A stretch of DNA of 64,000 nt from Carnegiea gigantea (Eukaryota; Streptophyta; Magnoliopsida; Caryophyllales; Cactaceae): the NCBI GenBank assembly GCA_029747015.1, contig JAKOGI010002461.1, positions 44,167 to 108,166 on the forward strand, given 5' to 3'. Below the pieces are notes generated by a model. It was not told the DNA's origin. It was given only the letters and a program-made list of their open reading frames with translations, and searched no databases. Below, piece after piece: positions 11,096 through 24,374 of this stretch (its first letter is position 1; each line of letters begins with the position of its first letter). A program made the position numbers and the translations under genes.

Positions 11096-11289
11096 AGACA
11101 TCGTAGAAGTGTTCGTGGTCACTCTACCTATAGAAGGTGGAGTAACTTCAATGCTTCATATGGAATAATATAAGAACAACAATCTTGGGTGCTAAGGCAG
11201 ATATTGAAATTAATTCTCTAACTTGGGGTTCAACTTTGAGTCAGAGGCTATAGAAGGGCTTGATTTTTCTTTTTATAGATTTACTTGAA

Positions 11290-12480
11290 AATAAAAGATA
11301 ACATTTGCTATGTAGATAATGGTTGCTCTAAACATATAATAAGAAATGTACCATTCTTCATAGAAATCCAAATGAAGGATGAAGCAAGAAGGAAATGTCA
11401 CACTTGGATATAAAAACATAGGTTAAATTATTAACAGTGGTAGTATTGGTAAAAACTCCTTAACTTCTCTTGATAATGTGTTAATTAAAGGTCTAAAGTT
11501 TAATTTACTCAGTGTGTCTAAATGTGTGACGAAGAAAATAAAGCGATATTTCCTTCATCACAATGAAATGTTATCACCTTTGACACAAAAAAGTCTCACT
11601 TGGCGGATATAGAATTAGTAATACATATATTGTATGCTCAGATAAAGTTAAAGTAAAGAATCTTACATATCTTAAGGTATATCATGATGAATGTTGGCTT
11701 TGGTATATGAGTCTAGGTCATGTAAATGTACAGACTATTGGTAAATTTCTTAAAAATAATAATTCAGAGGACTACCCATGCATAAGTTCACCTAGGCTAA
11801 AGTTTGCAGTGCATGTGCCATAGGTAAGCATGTCAGAGCATCTTTTAGATCAATTAAACATAAATTGATCCTAATTAACCCTTGAATTATTGCATATGGA
11901 CCTGTGTGTCATATTAACATCTGAAGTCTTGGTGGAAGCAAGCATGTTTTTATTATCATTGATAATTGTTCCAGGTATACAGAGGCTCTATTCATAATAG
12001 ACAAGAGTAAAACTTTCATGGAGTTGGTTAGACTAATCAAACAAGTACATGCATTGAAGGTTCTGATAATGACTACTATTAGAAATGATCATAGAAGTGA
12101 GTTTGATAAGAAAGAATACATTTATTATTATAAGAACCATGTCATACCCCATAGCTTTGTAGCTCTAACAACATCACTATAGAATAAAGTGGTTGAAACA
12201 AAGAACAGACCCTTTAAGATGTGTCAAGGACCGTTATATGTAATGATGATCTTCCGAAGTCTTTTTAGGTTGAAGTGGTGAGCATAACAAACTATATTCT
12301 TAACAAGCACTTGATCAGACCAATTCTCCAGAAAACTCCTCATGAGCACTTCAAGACAAAGAATCTAAATGTGTATATAGACATTTTAAGGTGCCCTAAG
12401 ACTCAGACTGATCGCATATTTCATGATACTTGCATAATAACAAATGATGATACCTACTTTTCCTTATTGGTGACAAAATA
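11290..12480 (+). pseudogene. SIRE-type Copia protease, pre-integrase and integrase debris
   Basis: Fragments in order: NICYVDNGCSKHI (aspartic protease, normally LDSGCSKHMT) near 11305; a GAG-pre-integrase piece, WLWYMSLGHVN near 11695-11725; SEVLVEA and LIIVPGIQRL from the integrase core after 11920; and NKHLIRPILQKTPHEHF near 12300, matching the integrase C-terminal NKxLIRPILxKTPYEL block. The integrase would insert the DNA copy. No RT or RNase H follows, so the 3' half of the element and its 3' LTR have been lost. There are many stops. Confidence 0.78.
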
Positions 12481-12499
12481 GTGGATTCCTAGATCCTTG

Positions 12500-13860
12500 A
12501 AGCTAGTACTACATAAAATAATTATAGAAAATTATTTTAATTTTTTTTTTACTTTCCTTTGCCCAAAAGCTTGAAAATCCAAAAATGCACATTGAACGAG
12601 TAAACAACACATTTTTAGCAGAAGTTGTAAGTGTGGGAGCTCAATCTTAGGACCTTATAGTTACAATAGCTAGAGATAGACTAGTGAGGTGGCACATTGC
12701 CTGACAGTCAAGCTTTTCAATTCAAAATTTTTTAACCTAAAGTAGGCCTAGGCCCAACTTCAAGTCAAAATATGGCATATTAGTATGAAACTTAACATTG
12801 CATAGAATAGTTTGCATTTCTATAGTCTCTTGTTTAACCATAGTAGAGGCCATTGTTGAATAAGAAATGTCAATGGGCAAATGTACATTCTTACCATTGA
12901 TCGTACCTTTACCCTTGGATTCAACTCTTAGTTAGTAGCCTTGGAGTTACGTCAATCCTCCGTGGAGGATGCGGAGATTGTTTTTTAAAAATATTTTCTG
13001 AAAGGTTTTCATGTCTAACTTAAACTATACTGCCAACCCAACTCAATATTGCAAAGCTCAAACCTTGATAAAACAAACCCGAAATAACAATTGCTCATGT
13101 AAGAGGGTTGTGAGCATTGAATGGTGACTCCATTGATAATGTTTAAGAGGGTGAGAATTGAAAGGGTTACAATTGAGCAGTGACTTTTGAAAAATTCAAT
13201 AGTATTTTTGTTAGACATCTTGCATTACATTGGAATTCATACCAATGCCATAAAATTTCACCCGTTCCATTAACATGCATAGGATTTTGAATATTCATCT
13301 TAAGCTCCAGGATTCCCTTCGATATCCTATTCATCCCATTCAATTGAGCAACGCCTTCAAATGTCATTCCTCTTGTAGCATTCTACCTTAGCGACCCCAA
13401 GGAAGAGCCAAGCATCATCTAAACCTATCTAACACTAATAAGGGAGACCACGTCTTTAGTCACAATCCTCTTTTTAACCAAAATCCTAAGCGTAACTCAA
13501 CCATTATCAAATCCAGGACCAATATTAAGAAATCTTTCAATGTCCATGCTCGATTACATCTTTATTTGATGATAGCTTCTTATAATTGTGTTTGTTTCTA
13601 GTGACCTAGCTAGGTCATTCCTTGCTAGTGCAAAAAGACGACCCCAATGATTAGGCAACTCCATCTTTCCTAAAATTTTAACTCCCCTTTTCTAGATTGC
13701 TCTGCACTTAGGAAAGCGAGACAGACCCACCTTGGGGGGGCAAAATAGCATAGGAAGGCTCATTAGATTATAAAAACTAGTCCAGTTTGGTCCATGTCTG
13801 TGTCTAATGATGGTATTTATTCTAATGCAGATTAACTTTTAGCCCAATTAGGGGCAAATT
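12500..13860. other. unassigned junction between SIRE relic and Tat relic
   Basis: The SIRE fragment loses similarity near 12480 and recognisable Tat gag begins near 13870. The interval probably holds the Tat 5' LTR or leader, but I could find no matching LTR copy downstream and no confident primer site. Frames are short on both strands. Confidence 0.4.
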
Positions 13861-13870
13861 TGATACTAAA

Positions 13871-14560
13871 TTGAAAGTAAAACAAAATTCCAAGAGACAA
13901 AAGGTCATTATTAACCTAACTAAAGCAGTGGACAGTTATGCAGAGTCAGTCAATGATGACTCAAATCCCATTAAAGAAAAAGTTAAAACACTTCAGCAAT
14001 TACTCAGGATTTCAAACCTCTTAAAAAACCATCTAACCGACAATACCCATTCATGCCATCTAATAAAAGAAAATTGCTACCTAAGTTCCCAAAAGTCTTA
14101 AATTTATGAGCGTAGGTAATCTTGCTTCCTGCTTAAGGAATTTCACTAATTTCATGGGTCTAAAAGGAATTGAAGAACTTTTTCCTGAGATTTTCTCCTT
14201 AACTTTAGGAGAAACTATTGGACATTGGTATCAATCCCTTGATCCACAAATGATCAATGCATGGGAAAGTATGACAAAAGAATTTTTATCCTAATTTTCC
14301 TTACAACTTTGAACTCCCTCCGTCCATTTGAAATCTTGAGCTACTTAAACAAGGAGAATAAGAGAGCTTTAAAGGTGGTCGTAATAATTAATAGGCTTGA
14401 AGTAAAGGAATAGATTCACATGATCATAAAGAATTTGAAACCCTCTTATTACTAGTGCAAAAGTTTTAACTTCTTGGAACCTTTGCACAACTACTTCAAG
14501 TTAGCCTGCAAATAGAAGAGGACATGTAAAGAAACTCAAAGCTCAATTATAATAATAACA
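13871..14560 (+). pseudogene. Tat-type gag, decayed
   Basis: The frame 14106-14294 gives KGIEELFPEIFSLTLGE then TIGHWYQSLDPQMINAWESM and TKEFL. This is the core of the Retrotrans_gag domain as found in Tat elements (LFPxSLTGxAxxWYxxLxPxSIxTWxxLxxxF). Upstream, 13871-14101 encodes a Lys-rich, coiled-coil-like segment. Stops at 14101 and 14295 break the frame. Confidence 0.7.
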
Positions 14561-15369
14561 AAGGCTATTATAATAGAGATGAGAAAGTTGCTATATCCTC
14601 CAACACTAAAAAGGTCCATGCGATAGAGGCCTTGAGGCCTCCTCAACCTTAGAGAACTTATACTCCCTTAGGCATGAAACCACTTGATACTTTCAAAGGA
14701 CTAGAAATTCAAGGTATCCTAAAACCCATTGGGCCACTCGCTGACCTTGCTGACAAAAGACATAAGGTTTAGCACCCAAATGCTTATTGGCATTACCATC
14801 ATTGTTGTGGACATCCAAACAATAATTATTGTTCCCTAAAGAATTCAATCTAAGATATGATTGACAATGAAACCTTACAAGTTCCATTTAGCAATGTCTT
14901 ACACATCACCCTCAAAGACATAGACTTTTATCCGTTTGGCCTCATCACTGATAAAGCCAATGGTATTTAGGGTGATGGGAGAGAACATGCTTGAGTTAGT
15001 CCAGTCATCCCTACACAAATGGCTCTAGTTAAGTGGGATGAACCCTTTGAAGAGGATGTCAACCACTTTATCTAATTAGGGAGAATCTTTAAGGTACATC
15101 ATCTCACACAAGGGAACCTAAATCTCTATTGACATTAATAAAGAGGAAATAGAGGATCCACTTATAAAAATGGTCGAAAGGAATAAAGTTGACCTTATTA
15201 TGTGGTAGCTCCTAACATCCTCTTTGGATCATAGGTAAGCACTTCTAAATGCCTTGGCAGAAATGCCAATTCCATTCGAAATCACACCTCAAGGGTTAGT
15301 AGGTTTCTTTAACATTGAAAGATCCCTAGCCATTATCACCTTTAGCGATGGTGACATTGACCTACCAAT

Positions 15370-15905
15370 TTGAAGGGGTTAATCATAATGAGACTCTTCA
15401 CCTATTTGTTTCTTACAAGCACAAAGCATGTACTTATAACTCTAATAGACAGTGGGTCATTACTTAAAATATGCCACTTAAGATGACTAAAAAATAGGAC
15501 CAATATAAGAAATCATGACTCACATTACTCAGGGGTGGAGAGCATATGATAGCATGTATTGCACCATTATATAGGCTATAAACCTTGATATAGCTGGGGG
15601 AGGAGTCAAATAAAAGTGACATTCTAAGTAATTAATATCCCTACATCCTTCAATCTATTACTTTGACAACCTTTAGGCTCCACGATCTAAAGGTTGTGTT
15701 CTCCAACATACATAAAAAAGTAAGAATGATAATCAAAGGAGTAGTAGGGACTATTAGTATAGGCCATATGATGGCCATTATTGAAAAGAAAGCCCCCATC
15801 CTAAAGGTAGAGCATGACCTCAAAATGTTGGTAATATGGGGTCTCACCTCTAAAGGGTTTGCCGCCATCGGCACAAACGATCTTGCTTCTTTTAACTTTG
15901 ACCCA
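15370..15905 (+). pseudogene. Tat-type aspartic protease, decayed
   Basis: Near 15430 the frame reads LITLIDSGSLLKICHL, matching the catalytic VLIDNGSALNVCPL segment (Asp-Ser-Gly). About 70 codons later come NIPTSFNLLL and, after a stop, QPLGSTI, matching IPxSFNLLLGRPWIH. The protease would cut the polyprotein. There are several stops between the blocks. The open frame 15663-15911 covers only the tail in a shifted frame. Confidence 0.65.
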
Positions 15906-16080
15906 CACTAAAATGACTTAAATCTAAAAGTCAATGCCATGATGAGGAAACTAGCCTCCCACTTGGTAAAAATCCTAAACCTTAGGTTGAGGGCTTGAAA
16001 CTTAATTGGTTTACTTACAATTCTTGCTGGAGTACGAGCCCACCCTCAGAGCGCTTCATCTTACGACCGAAAAGGATAAA

Positions 16081-16400
16081 TAAATGAAACATCTTGCTAG
16101 CAAAGGAATATATGACTATAGATTCCTACCTTATGCTGTAACTCTTAGTGCACAATACCTTAGTGAAGAGAAGGCTAGCCCTTACTATGGCTTCCTCGAA
16201 CCACAATATGTTCCCCATATTAGGAAAACCTTGCTAGGCTTAGAGATATTCCATGATTGTTCCTTTACAAGAGGAGAAAATACACTTGATGCAAAAGTTC
16301 ACGACAAACTGGCTAGCTAATGGGACAAACAATGGACTTAGTCTACTCTTTGGATTGGAGAACATTAAGCCACAAGGATCGGACTAGGTCTTGGGCATCA
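16081..16400 (+). pseudogene. Tat polyprotein segment between protease and RT
   Basis: The frame 16084-16320 reads MKHLASKGIYDYRFLPYAV then TLSAQYLSEEKASPYYG, VPHIRKTLLGLEIFHDCSF. I recognise no named domain. Position, length and the RKTxLGxEIxHDC block fit the poorly conserved linker between protease and reverse transcriptase of Tat elements. A stop closes it at 16318-16320. From 16400 to 17136 only low-complexity, Lys/Glu-rich fragments remain. Confidence 0.45.
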
Positions 16401-19400
16401 TTAAATAAGGACTCAACCCTAATGAGTTGATAATCGATAAAGATGAAAGGTGATACTATAATGTCACCTGTACCACACCAAATAGCCTAAAGTACATAAA
16501 GCTAACTACTGTTGGCGATGAATCCATGTCGTCCATTAAGCTTTCTCTTGGCTCTAGGACTAAGTTTAAATTTTTAGCTTATTTGGAGGATTTGTCCCCT
16601 TCCTTTTCTAATTTCCCCAAAAGGATCCCTAAGAGTGTTGTAACTAAGGACCTCATTAATGTACTTCTTCTATCAATAATTTGACTTTACCTTACTGTGA
16701 GCATGCACTTCTTTGTTTGTGTTGATAACAAAGATGACTTTCCTAGAGAGCTAATTAAAACATTTCAAGAATAGGAAAACAACATTGCAGTTTTACAAGC
16801 AACAATAGCAAAAACAGTGAGAGAAAAAGACGAACCAAAGGAACTAAAGATAGGGAAATCATTAAATTAAGAAGAAGTAGAGCAATGCATTGAATTGCTG
16901 ACATAATGTAAACATGTTTTTCACATGGTCCTACAAAAAGATGCTGAGAATAGGAAAGGGGATTGCCAAGTATAAAATCCCCTTATACCTCAAAGCTAAG
17001 CCAATCAAACAAAAACTTAGAAGAATGAAACTAGAATGGACTCTTAAGATAAAGAAGAAGTTAAAAAAACAGTTAATAAGGATTCCTTAGGCTCTTCAAC
17101 TATAAGACACGCATACCTTGCTTTCTGTCGAGCTGTTGTAACACCTTTTTACATTATAAAAATTTATTTTATTTAACGGTACGAGTTAAATTAATTATTC
17201 ACGTGCTTTGTGAGCGATGATTTTACTAAAAAGAATATATTTTTTTTTTTGGTCGCCAGTAATTATAATGTTATTTTTAGTTTTGAAAATCTTTCAATGA
17301 TTTCTAATAAGTGCTATTAATGGTTATTAACGAGAATTAAATCGATTAGGAACCCGAATACGATTAGGTTGTTCGTTTTGTTGGTTATTAAATCGACCCT
17401 AGATATATTCGGGAGTGAGTAATCGATGAAAGATCGTTTTAGCGTTTGGGCTTAGAATTCGGGTTACGAATTAGGCTAGCAGTACCAATTCTTAAGTAGC
17501 TTGGGACAAAAATAAAAAGAAAGAGAGTGGGAGGAGCATTTTGGTAATTATGCGCGAGACCACCTCCGCCTCTCCTTCTTCCTTCGCGCGACCCCCCGAC
17601 GTTCCCTCTCTCTCTTCCTTGCACTTCTCCTCCTCTCCTCCATCACCATGAAAGCAGCCAATAGAGCTCAAAAGCCCTCGATTTCTCGCTCAACCCAGCT
17701 CAAAATCCTTTAGATTTCACCTCCCTATACTCGAACCAACCCCTAGTTGTGAAATCTGGGAAAAAATTCGAAGGATTCAACCGTGTTTTTGGTTGAATTG
17801 GCGGTGATTTGAGAGCCCAAACACTTGTAAAAGTTCAGCCATGCATTCTAGTCGTCAATTGCTTTGAAACCTTTATGAATTGGGAATAAATTCGTAGCCT
17901 CAGGAATCCATCGCAATTTCAAGTCAGTGAGTGAGGTTTTAGGTTGAGTTTGGGGTTTGATTTGCACGGTTTGGGCACAATTTGGAGACTGATGTTCGTG
18001 GTGAGCAAGAGCCGAAGGGTTGGTGCTGTTCAATCACCTAGAATCGAGCCAACAGCTTCGAACAATCATCTATTCGAGGTGAGGGTTTCTTTCCTCCTAA
18101 ATTACTACTATTTTCAGCGAATTTAACTAAATTAACTAATGCATATCGATTCTGAGATTAATAGTTAGTTTGGGTAAATTAGAATCGATATTGAGAAATT
18201 TCAAACATGGTATGGTTTTGGTTAATCGCATGTTTAGTAAATACATGGTTGAATGGACCGATTAAATTTAGGATTTGAAAGTAAATAGAATGTTGATAGT
18301 GGGCTATTGTAGCATCATTTATCACATTTAAAGGACTATTTAACGCTTAGGGGTGTTAGTTGGGCAGTTGAAGTAATTGTGGTGTAAACTAAATTATGTC
18401 TAAAAGTTATGGCTAAATTAGTTTAAGCATGTTAATGGTTTATTCTTGGTAATTACAAAGGAAATACTATGCCTATGTATATTGGTTTGCGAATAAGAAA
18501 GTAAATATCGCTTGAAGTTTCTATTTGCATCAGTTTAGTATGTTAAATTCTAAGTTGGCTATTAAGCATGAATATTATACCTATGTACGATCATTTTCTG
18601 TATTGTTGGTTTGTACATGTCAATATTGAATCGAGCTTGGTAGTTGGATGGTTGAAGCTGGAACTAATGAGAAATTTGAGGTTCTTATGGTCGGCGCTGC
18701 GTAAGGAGGGAGTTAGGGTTGTGAATTTCCGCAATCATGTGGATTGCGAGGCCATGTGTGGCTTAATGGGCAGATTCTGCCGAGTTGTGATATGAAGTAT
18801 ATGAATGTGCTATGTGTAAACCCTTTTCCCCCAATTTGCAACGTGATGTTATGTGATTAATTTTTGAAACTTTAGACGTCTTTGAAAAGAAAAGGTCATT
18901 TAGAAAATTTGTTTACACGTTTGAAAATGCTTTTAAGTTTGTCAATTGTCTATTCGCTTGTTAGGACGTCTATGGTGTAAAAAGGTCCTAAATCATCGAA
19001 CTATTCAGTTAGTGACTCAACTGAATAGTCAATAGGTTAAGGAAGTTTAAAAGTGAATTAAAAAGTGAATTTAAAAATGTTTAAAGCATTGGTTTGTTTA
19101 TAACTTCTCCTTGTGTTTAAAAAAATTTAAACGACCCGAAAAAGAGCACCTTAAGGTGCTAATTATGAAGCTTAGCTTATTTGCATGTTATTTGCTTACT
19201 TAAATCCCTATTGAGCTTCGATTGAAGAGGTAGTAAGTCTATAATGACTTTGAGAAGTATTTGTGTTAAAAATATAGAAAGAAACTTTAAATTGCCTTAT
19301 AAACAAGCCAAGTACTTTAAGTTTTTGAATAGTGGCAAGTTTGAGAATGTTTTAAGCCTTTAGTTCATTTGTACATCCTTTTTGAGTTTTAAAAGGAATT

Positions 19401-19682
19401 AAAACGAGCTACAGAATGGCAACTGAAGTTTTTATTATGAATCTAATTTGAGTTACACGCTAACTAAGTATTTTGAGTTAAGTTTTGAATAATAATGAGC
19501 TTGAAAGCCATCGAAGGTCTTAATTCGCTTAAGCACCTCTCTTTGAGTTAAAAAAGATTTTCCAAACGAATCTAACTTGCATTTATTGCTAACTAAGTAT
19601 TTAAGGCTCAAATGAGTTTCGATTTCGAACTTAGTTTGAATTAAACGTTAACTAAGCCCGTTATGTCTCAAACGAGTTTCGA

Positions 19683-20330
19683 TCTATGAGTTAGTAAACG
19701 TATTACGTTTATAAGAAACTTTTAAGTTGAAAGTAAAGTCGTTTTACGAGTTAATAAATGTAATACGTTTATACGAAGCTTTTAAGTTGAAAACGAAGTC
19801 ATTTTACTATTTAGCAAACTTAATACGTTTATACGAATCTTTTACGTTGAAAACGAAGTCGTTTTCAACTTAATAACCCTATTGCATTTATATGAAGCTT
19901 TTAAGTTGAAAACGAAGTCGCTTTATGATTTAGTAAACTTAATACGTTTATACGAATCTTTTAGGTTGAAAATAAAGTCGTTTTACGATTTAGCAACCCT
20001 ATTACTTTTATACGAAGCTTCCAAGTTGAAAACGAAGTCATTTTACGATTTGGCAAACTTAATACGTTTATACGAAGTTTTTAAGTTGAAAATGAAGTCG
20101 TTTTATGATTTAGCAACCTTATTATGTTTATACGAAGTTTTCAAGTTAGAAACGAAGTCGTTTTATGATTTAGCAACCTCATTACGTTTATACGAAGCAT
20201 TTAAGTTAGAAACTAAGTCATTTTATAATTTAGTAAACATTTTACATTTATAAGAAGCCTTTAAATTATTTACGAAGTTGATTTATGTGTTGCAAACTTA
20301 TTTCACTTATAAGAAGTTTTTAAGCCAAAA
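19683..20330 (+). repeat. 60-bp minisatellite in the Tekay-like LTR
   Basis: About ten to eleven tandem copies of a 60-bp unit, gtcgttttacgatttagcaa followed by acttaatacgtttatacgaa and gcttttaagttgaaaacgaa. Because 60 is a multiple of three, one frame stays open from 19882 to 20253 and gives a 20-residue repeat (YEAFKLKTKSFYDLANLIRL). There is no sign that it is a protein. Confidence 0.9.
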
Positions 20331-20464
20331 ACGAATGAACTATAAACATTTCGAAAGGGTATGGTCGTTTTGTCTAAAAGTAAGATTTCAGCAAAGTAAG
20401 CATCTAAAGAAGAGAAATGTAATGCGATCTTAAAGGCTAAGAAAGTGCTAGGCAAGTGGCCAGA

Positions 20465-20690
20465 CCTTGAGGGTGGGAACTGGACGCAAGGATGGCGTGA
20501 GTTGTTCCCCCTAAGGTAATGTTGGGAGCTGGACACAAAGATAGCGTGAGCTGTTCCTGAGAGCTGGACTCAAGATATGATTATCTTGGTGTGAGCTGTT
20601 CCCTAATATGTGACGCGTCAGAAAACCTTGAGGAGAACTGGACTCAGGATATGATTATCCTCGTGTGAGCTGTTGCCCCACAAAGGACAG
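20465..20690 (+). repeat. four-copy repeat in the Tekay-like LTR
   Basis: Four diverged copies of ggagctggactcaagatat followed by (gattatc)ttggtgtgagctgttcc, spaced 40-70 bp. Two copies lack the gattatc insert. The region is more GC-rich than its surroundings and could be the transcribed part of the LTR. Confidence 0.75.
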
Positions 20691-21958
20691 TATCGAGGTT
20701 AGAGTTGTTTTGCTAAGACGCGTTTTGATCAAAAGTTAAGTATGTATACCCCAGGGATAACGTAGATTAAGAGTGACGATCTCACTTAAGGGCGGTGTTG
20801 ACCTCCCCTAGCCAGCACAATAAGATGTTTTTATATTATAAGTAAGTTCCTGATAAAAAAGAGATTTGGCTTTTTGCTATTCTAAGCAGTTCAAAAAAGA
20901 AAAGAAGTTGTTTTAAAGAAATACGAGCCTCAAGAGGCCAAGTAAAGCATTGTTAAGAAAAGAAGAAAGCTTTCAAATGTACGTAACCTGTATATATTTT
21001 ATGAATGTATTCTGAATATAGTTTAAATGAAATTTCAAATGAAGTATAGTTACATTCAAGCTTTTCAATATGCATATTCGATGAAAGAATGTTTCTTGCC
21101 AAGTCTTTCTTATCAGTTTAGATGTTTTGAGTACTTTCGGAAAGAATTATAAGCCTTAAAGAAGTTGGCGTGAATTATAAACTAATCTTGGAATATTTAA
21201 AGAGTCACTGCGTTTTCAAAAGTATGTTTGAAAGCTTCAAACTCAATCCTTGTTGCTTGTTTGATTATGTGCCTAACTATTTATTAGTAGGGAAGCTTGG
21301 TCGTTTAGGGCTTAGAAACGAGTTGAGGGGTTAGAATGAAGTTTTAAGAGTGGTGATCTTTCCTTGGGGATTTTGATTGCCTAATATGATAGTAAAGTAT
21401 GAATGCGTGATATGTGGCTATTATTAGTATTATTACCTACAACTATTTTGGGTTTCAAGGAGTAAGGAAATTCTCACTGAGCGTGTGGTTGCTCATTCCT
21501 TTATTATTCTCCTTTTTTTCAGGTTCAATTTGAGCAGGTATGAGAGATCCTTTAAAGCTATTTGCTGCCGACCCCTCCGAAGTCTTTTGCTGGCTTTGCA
21601 AGTGTTCGATCTACAACGTTGTAACATTTTAAGTTTATTGTTGTATGTGAAAGCATATAGCTGGCTCTGTACCTATATATGTAGCATTCTAACCCTTGTT
21701 TTAGTTGTTTGATCATAGTGGCCCAAGGCGATGAACTTGGGTTATTTTAGCATATGTTATACCTATATACCAATTATAGGTACCCTTAGCTGAGCTAGGG
21801 CCCTAGAATGTTGCTAAAATAGGGGAAACTCTTGTAGTTTTTTTTTTTCCAGAAAGACTATCTAAATGCTAATCCAAACCCTCGATCTTCAAGAGCCTTA
21901 AGGACTTCCCTCTAGGAAGTCCTGGCGGTGTGAATCTCCCTAGGTTGGGGACGTTACA

Positions 21959-22686
21959 TTAACTATGTAGAATAAGTCACTAACATCATTCTAGTACCTA
22001 TGAAAGATGAGAGGATTAGAATGTGCATTGGCTTTAAAAACGTTTACAAAGATAGCCCAAAAGATGACTTCTCTTGCCACACATGAACCTTCTCGCTAAT
22101 GACACCATGGGGAATCAAGTTTTATCCCACATGGATGGGTCATTATAATCAAATCAAAATGACTATAGCAGATCAAGAGAAGGCTACATTCATCGCACAA
22201 CTATAACGTTATGCTATTTGGCATTATCAACTTTGGATCTATATATCAAAGCACTGCACAAACTCTCAATCATGATATGATGCATAAGGTGATAGAGGTC
22301 TATGTGAATGACATGATCATCAAATCTAAAACATAAAGTCAACGCATCATCCCTCTAAAGAAATTATTTGAAAGACTAAAAGAATACAACTTGCATGTCA
22401 ACCCATAAAAATACACCTTTGGGGTCGTATTTAGAAAATTCCTAGGGTATGTGCTAAGCTTAAGAGGAATAGAGGCCCATCCCTCTAAGATTAAGGAAAT
22501 CATGAAAGTTCCACCACATAAGAAAGAAAAAACATATATGAGGTTTTCTAGGTCATGTTTAATACATTGGTCGATTCATTTTTAAATTGACAATGTCCAA
22601 TGAATCCATATTAAGAAAGATAAAAAAGATACTCAAACCAAATGGGATCCATTATGTTAGGAAGCCTTTGACAAGATTGAAGAATA
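21959..22686 (+). pseudogene. Tat-type reverse transcriptase, decayed
   Basis: Blocks in order: NIILVPMKDERIRMCIGFK and SPKDDF (RT start, normally DFRDLNKASPKDDFPLP); GHYNQIKMTIADQEKATFI (GYNQIKMAPEDxEKTTF); FGIINFGSIYQ; HDMMHKVIEVYVNDMI with the catalytic YVDD changed to YVND at 22301-22312; KLFERLKEYNLHVNP; KFLGYVLSLRGIEAHPSK; and the connection, WDPLC-stop-EAFDKIEEY, where element B interrupts. RT would copy the genomic RNA. The YVND change, stops and shifts show it is dead. Confidence 0.88.
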
Positions 22687-23973
22687 TGTTTGGAGCACAA
22701 AAGTGTTCATCTAAGTATTTCAAATCACTTAGTTTTTCATCATTATCAAGATTATTTTTGGGTTTTATTTGATTTTTGTTTAATTTTATAGAAAATAATA
22801 ATTTGATAAAACAATAGACGTGAAGAGATGGTCCAAAAGTAAGAATTAATGGGCTAGAACCATCTTGGCCCGCTCATGTTTTGATTCCAAAAAACGGAAG
22901 AAAAGGATTAGAAAAAGGGAAGTTGTGAATTAGAGAGGCCCAGTCCATGTGAATCAGTCCACCTTATCTGAACTCATTGGCCCACATATGGTGCAGTCAG
23001 TGCCCACAACTCCAGGTGAACACTTGAGTCCCTAAGTTAGGCCAGTTATTGTTTGCTTGAATTTTGTGGCCCAGCTTGCCTTGTGTGTGAGAGCAGCAGT
23101 AGCAGTTTCCATGTGCCCCAGAATTTACCATCACATTTCCACAATCATGTCGGTGTCGAGTTTCATAATTATGCTAAAAGATTGGAAAATAAGCAAGATG
23201 ATCTTGGTAGGATTTTTCCATGGAAGAGACGGTGGAGAACTATTGGGAAATAAAAATAATATGTTGCAATTAGGAAAGTAGGAAAATTGTTTGGCACTAG
23301 AAAACCTATGTAATGTAATTTGGAAAGTTCTTGAGTCTAGCGTTAGTATGAATAGGGATCTTGAGGTGCTACATAAATCATTGGTTTCCTTCCCTCTTAG
23401 TCCTAGCATTAGTTTCTTGTAGTTTTAGAAGTTAATGTTATTTCGGAATTCTTTTGATATGAGTTACATACAATTATCTTAGTTTTAGTTTTATTACAAG
23501 TTTTTTAGTTGTAATTTTAGTTCAAGTTTTATAATTTCAATTTTAGTTTAGTTTTTGTCTATTCAAAAATTCTCTCATTCAAAAATTCAATTTTTATTGT
23601 TCCCATGGGTTCATAGTGGATGTTGAATACCAAGTGATTGACATTCATCAAGGATTTAATATTCCTTATTGACTTTAAGCAGCTATAGTAATCTCTCCCC
23701 TCTCCATTGTCTCTCGATTAATTATAATTTTATCGCTTTCTTAGTAGTTGTGATAATTTTTAAAACAGTTGATGGTTTTAATCATTTTTAAGTTAGATTT
23801 AAATTTTGCAAGTTGAATGATTATGTATTGTCTATTCCTTGCTTTCAATTTAAATAATATGGGCTAGTTTTTAGTTGTAGTGACTTAGATTCACAGCGTG
23901 GATTCGGCCCTCAAGTACTATGATTAACAACCTTACATTTATGGTATTTTACTCTTCCTTTTTGAATTGTACA
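22687..23973 (+). repeat. element B 5' LTR
   Basis: It begins tgtttggagcacaaaagtg and ends gaattgtaca. It pairs along its length with 32153-33409, with many point differences, so the insertion is old. The U5-type region near 23900-23930 carries ggattcggccctcaagtacta. Confidence 0.9.
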
Positions 23974-23979
23974 AATTTT

Positions 23980-23997
23980 TGGAGTAGTTGTCGGGGA
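23980..23997 (+). other. element B primer binding site (tRNA-Asp type)
   Basis: tggagtagttgtcgggga matches 14 of 18 bases of the tRNA-Asp complement. It lies 6 bp inside the LTR, the same spacing as in A and D. Confidence 0.75.
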
Positions 23998-24374
23998 CAG
24001 TGGTTTGAGTTTATGTCACTAGTTTTTCTAGTCTATCTATTTATCTTATTAGTTTGATGATCTCTGTTAGTGGATTAGTCTCACAATTATTTTTGTCTAC
24101 ATCAGTTACTTAGTTAATTTGATTTACATTTCATAAACTTCGTTTAGCTTGCCTTTCTTGTTTAAGAAAAATAAAAACATTCAAAAATAACTAAAAATTC
24201 AAAAGAAATTAAAATTTCTAAAAATTTTTAAAAAACATTTTTGTACTAGAATAGGTTTCTTTAATTCTAATTTTTCATGCTTAGTTTCTTAATTACTTAG
24301 TTTAGAATTTGTAATATGTTTTTCTAACATAATTTGGTTGATTGAAAAACCCCCACCCAAAACATTATTAGGAA

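Larger units (their letters stand above)
17137..21958 (+). mobile_element. solo LTR, Tekay/Del chromovirus-like, 4.8 kb
   Basis: The segment begins tgtaacacc and ends ggttggggacgttaca, a terminal inverted TGTAAC/GTTACA of the kind that bounds long Tekay/Del LTRs. It interrupts the Tat pol frame on both sides. It has no primer site, no polypurine tract and no coding domain, so it behaves as a solo LTR. Internally it shows a GC-rich, CT-rich promoter-like section (17540-17650), a 60-bp tandem array (19683-20330) and a second repeat (20465-20690). The flanks gctgt and ttaac do not form a TSD. No second copy is in the window, so strand and family rest on end structure alone. Confidence 0.65.

Noticed and set aside
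10839..11097. Two opposite-strand frames of about 75 codons
   Set aside because: They are shadows of the 57-60 bp repeats; the gag-like Arg/Gly/His frame is the meaningful one.
19882..20253. A 123-residue protein with 20-residue repeats
   Set aside because: The 60-bp tandem repeat keeps one frame open by arithmetic. The array lies in an LTR and has no start context or homology.
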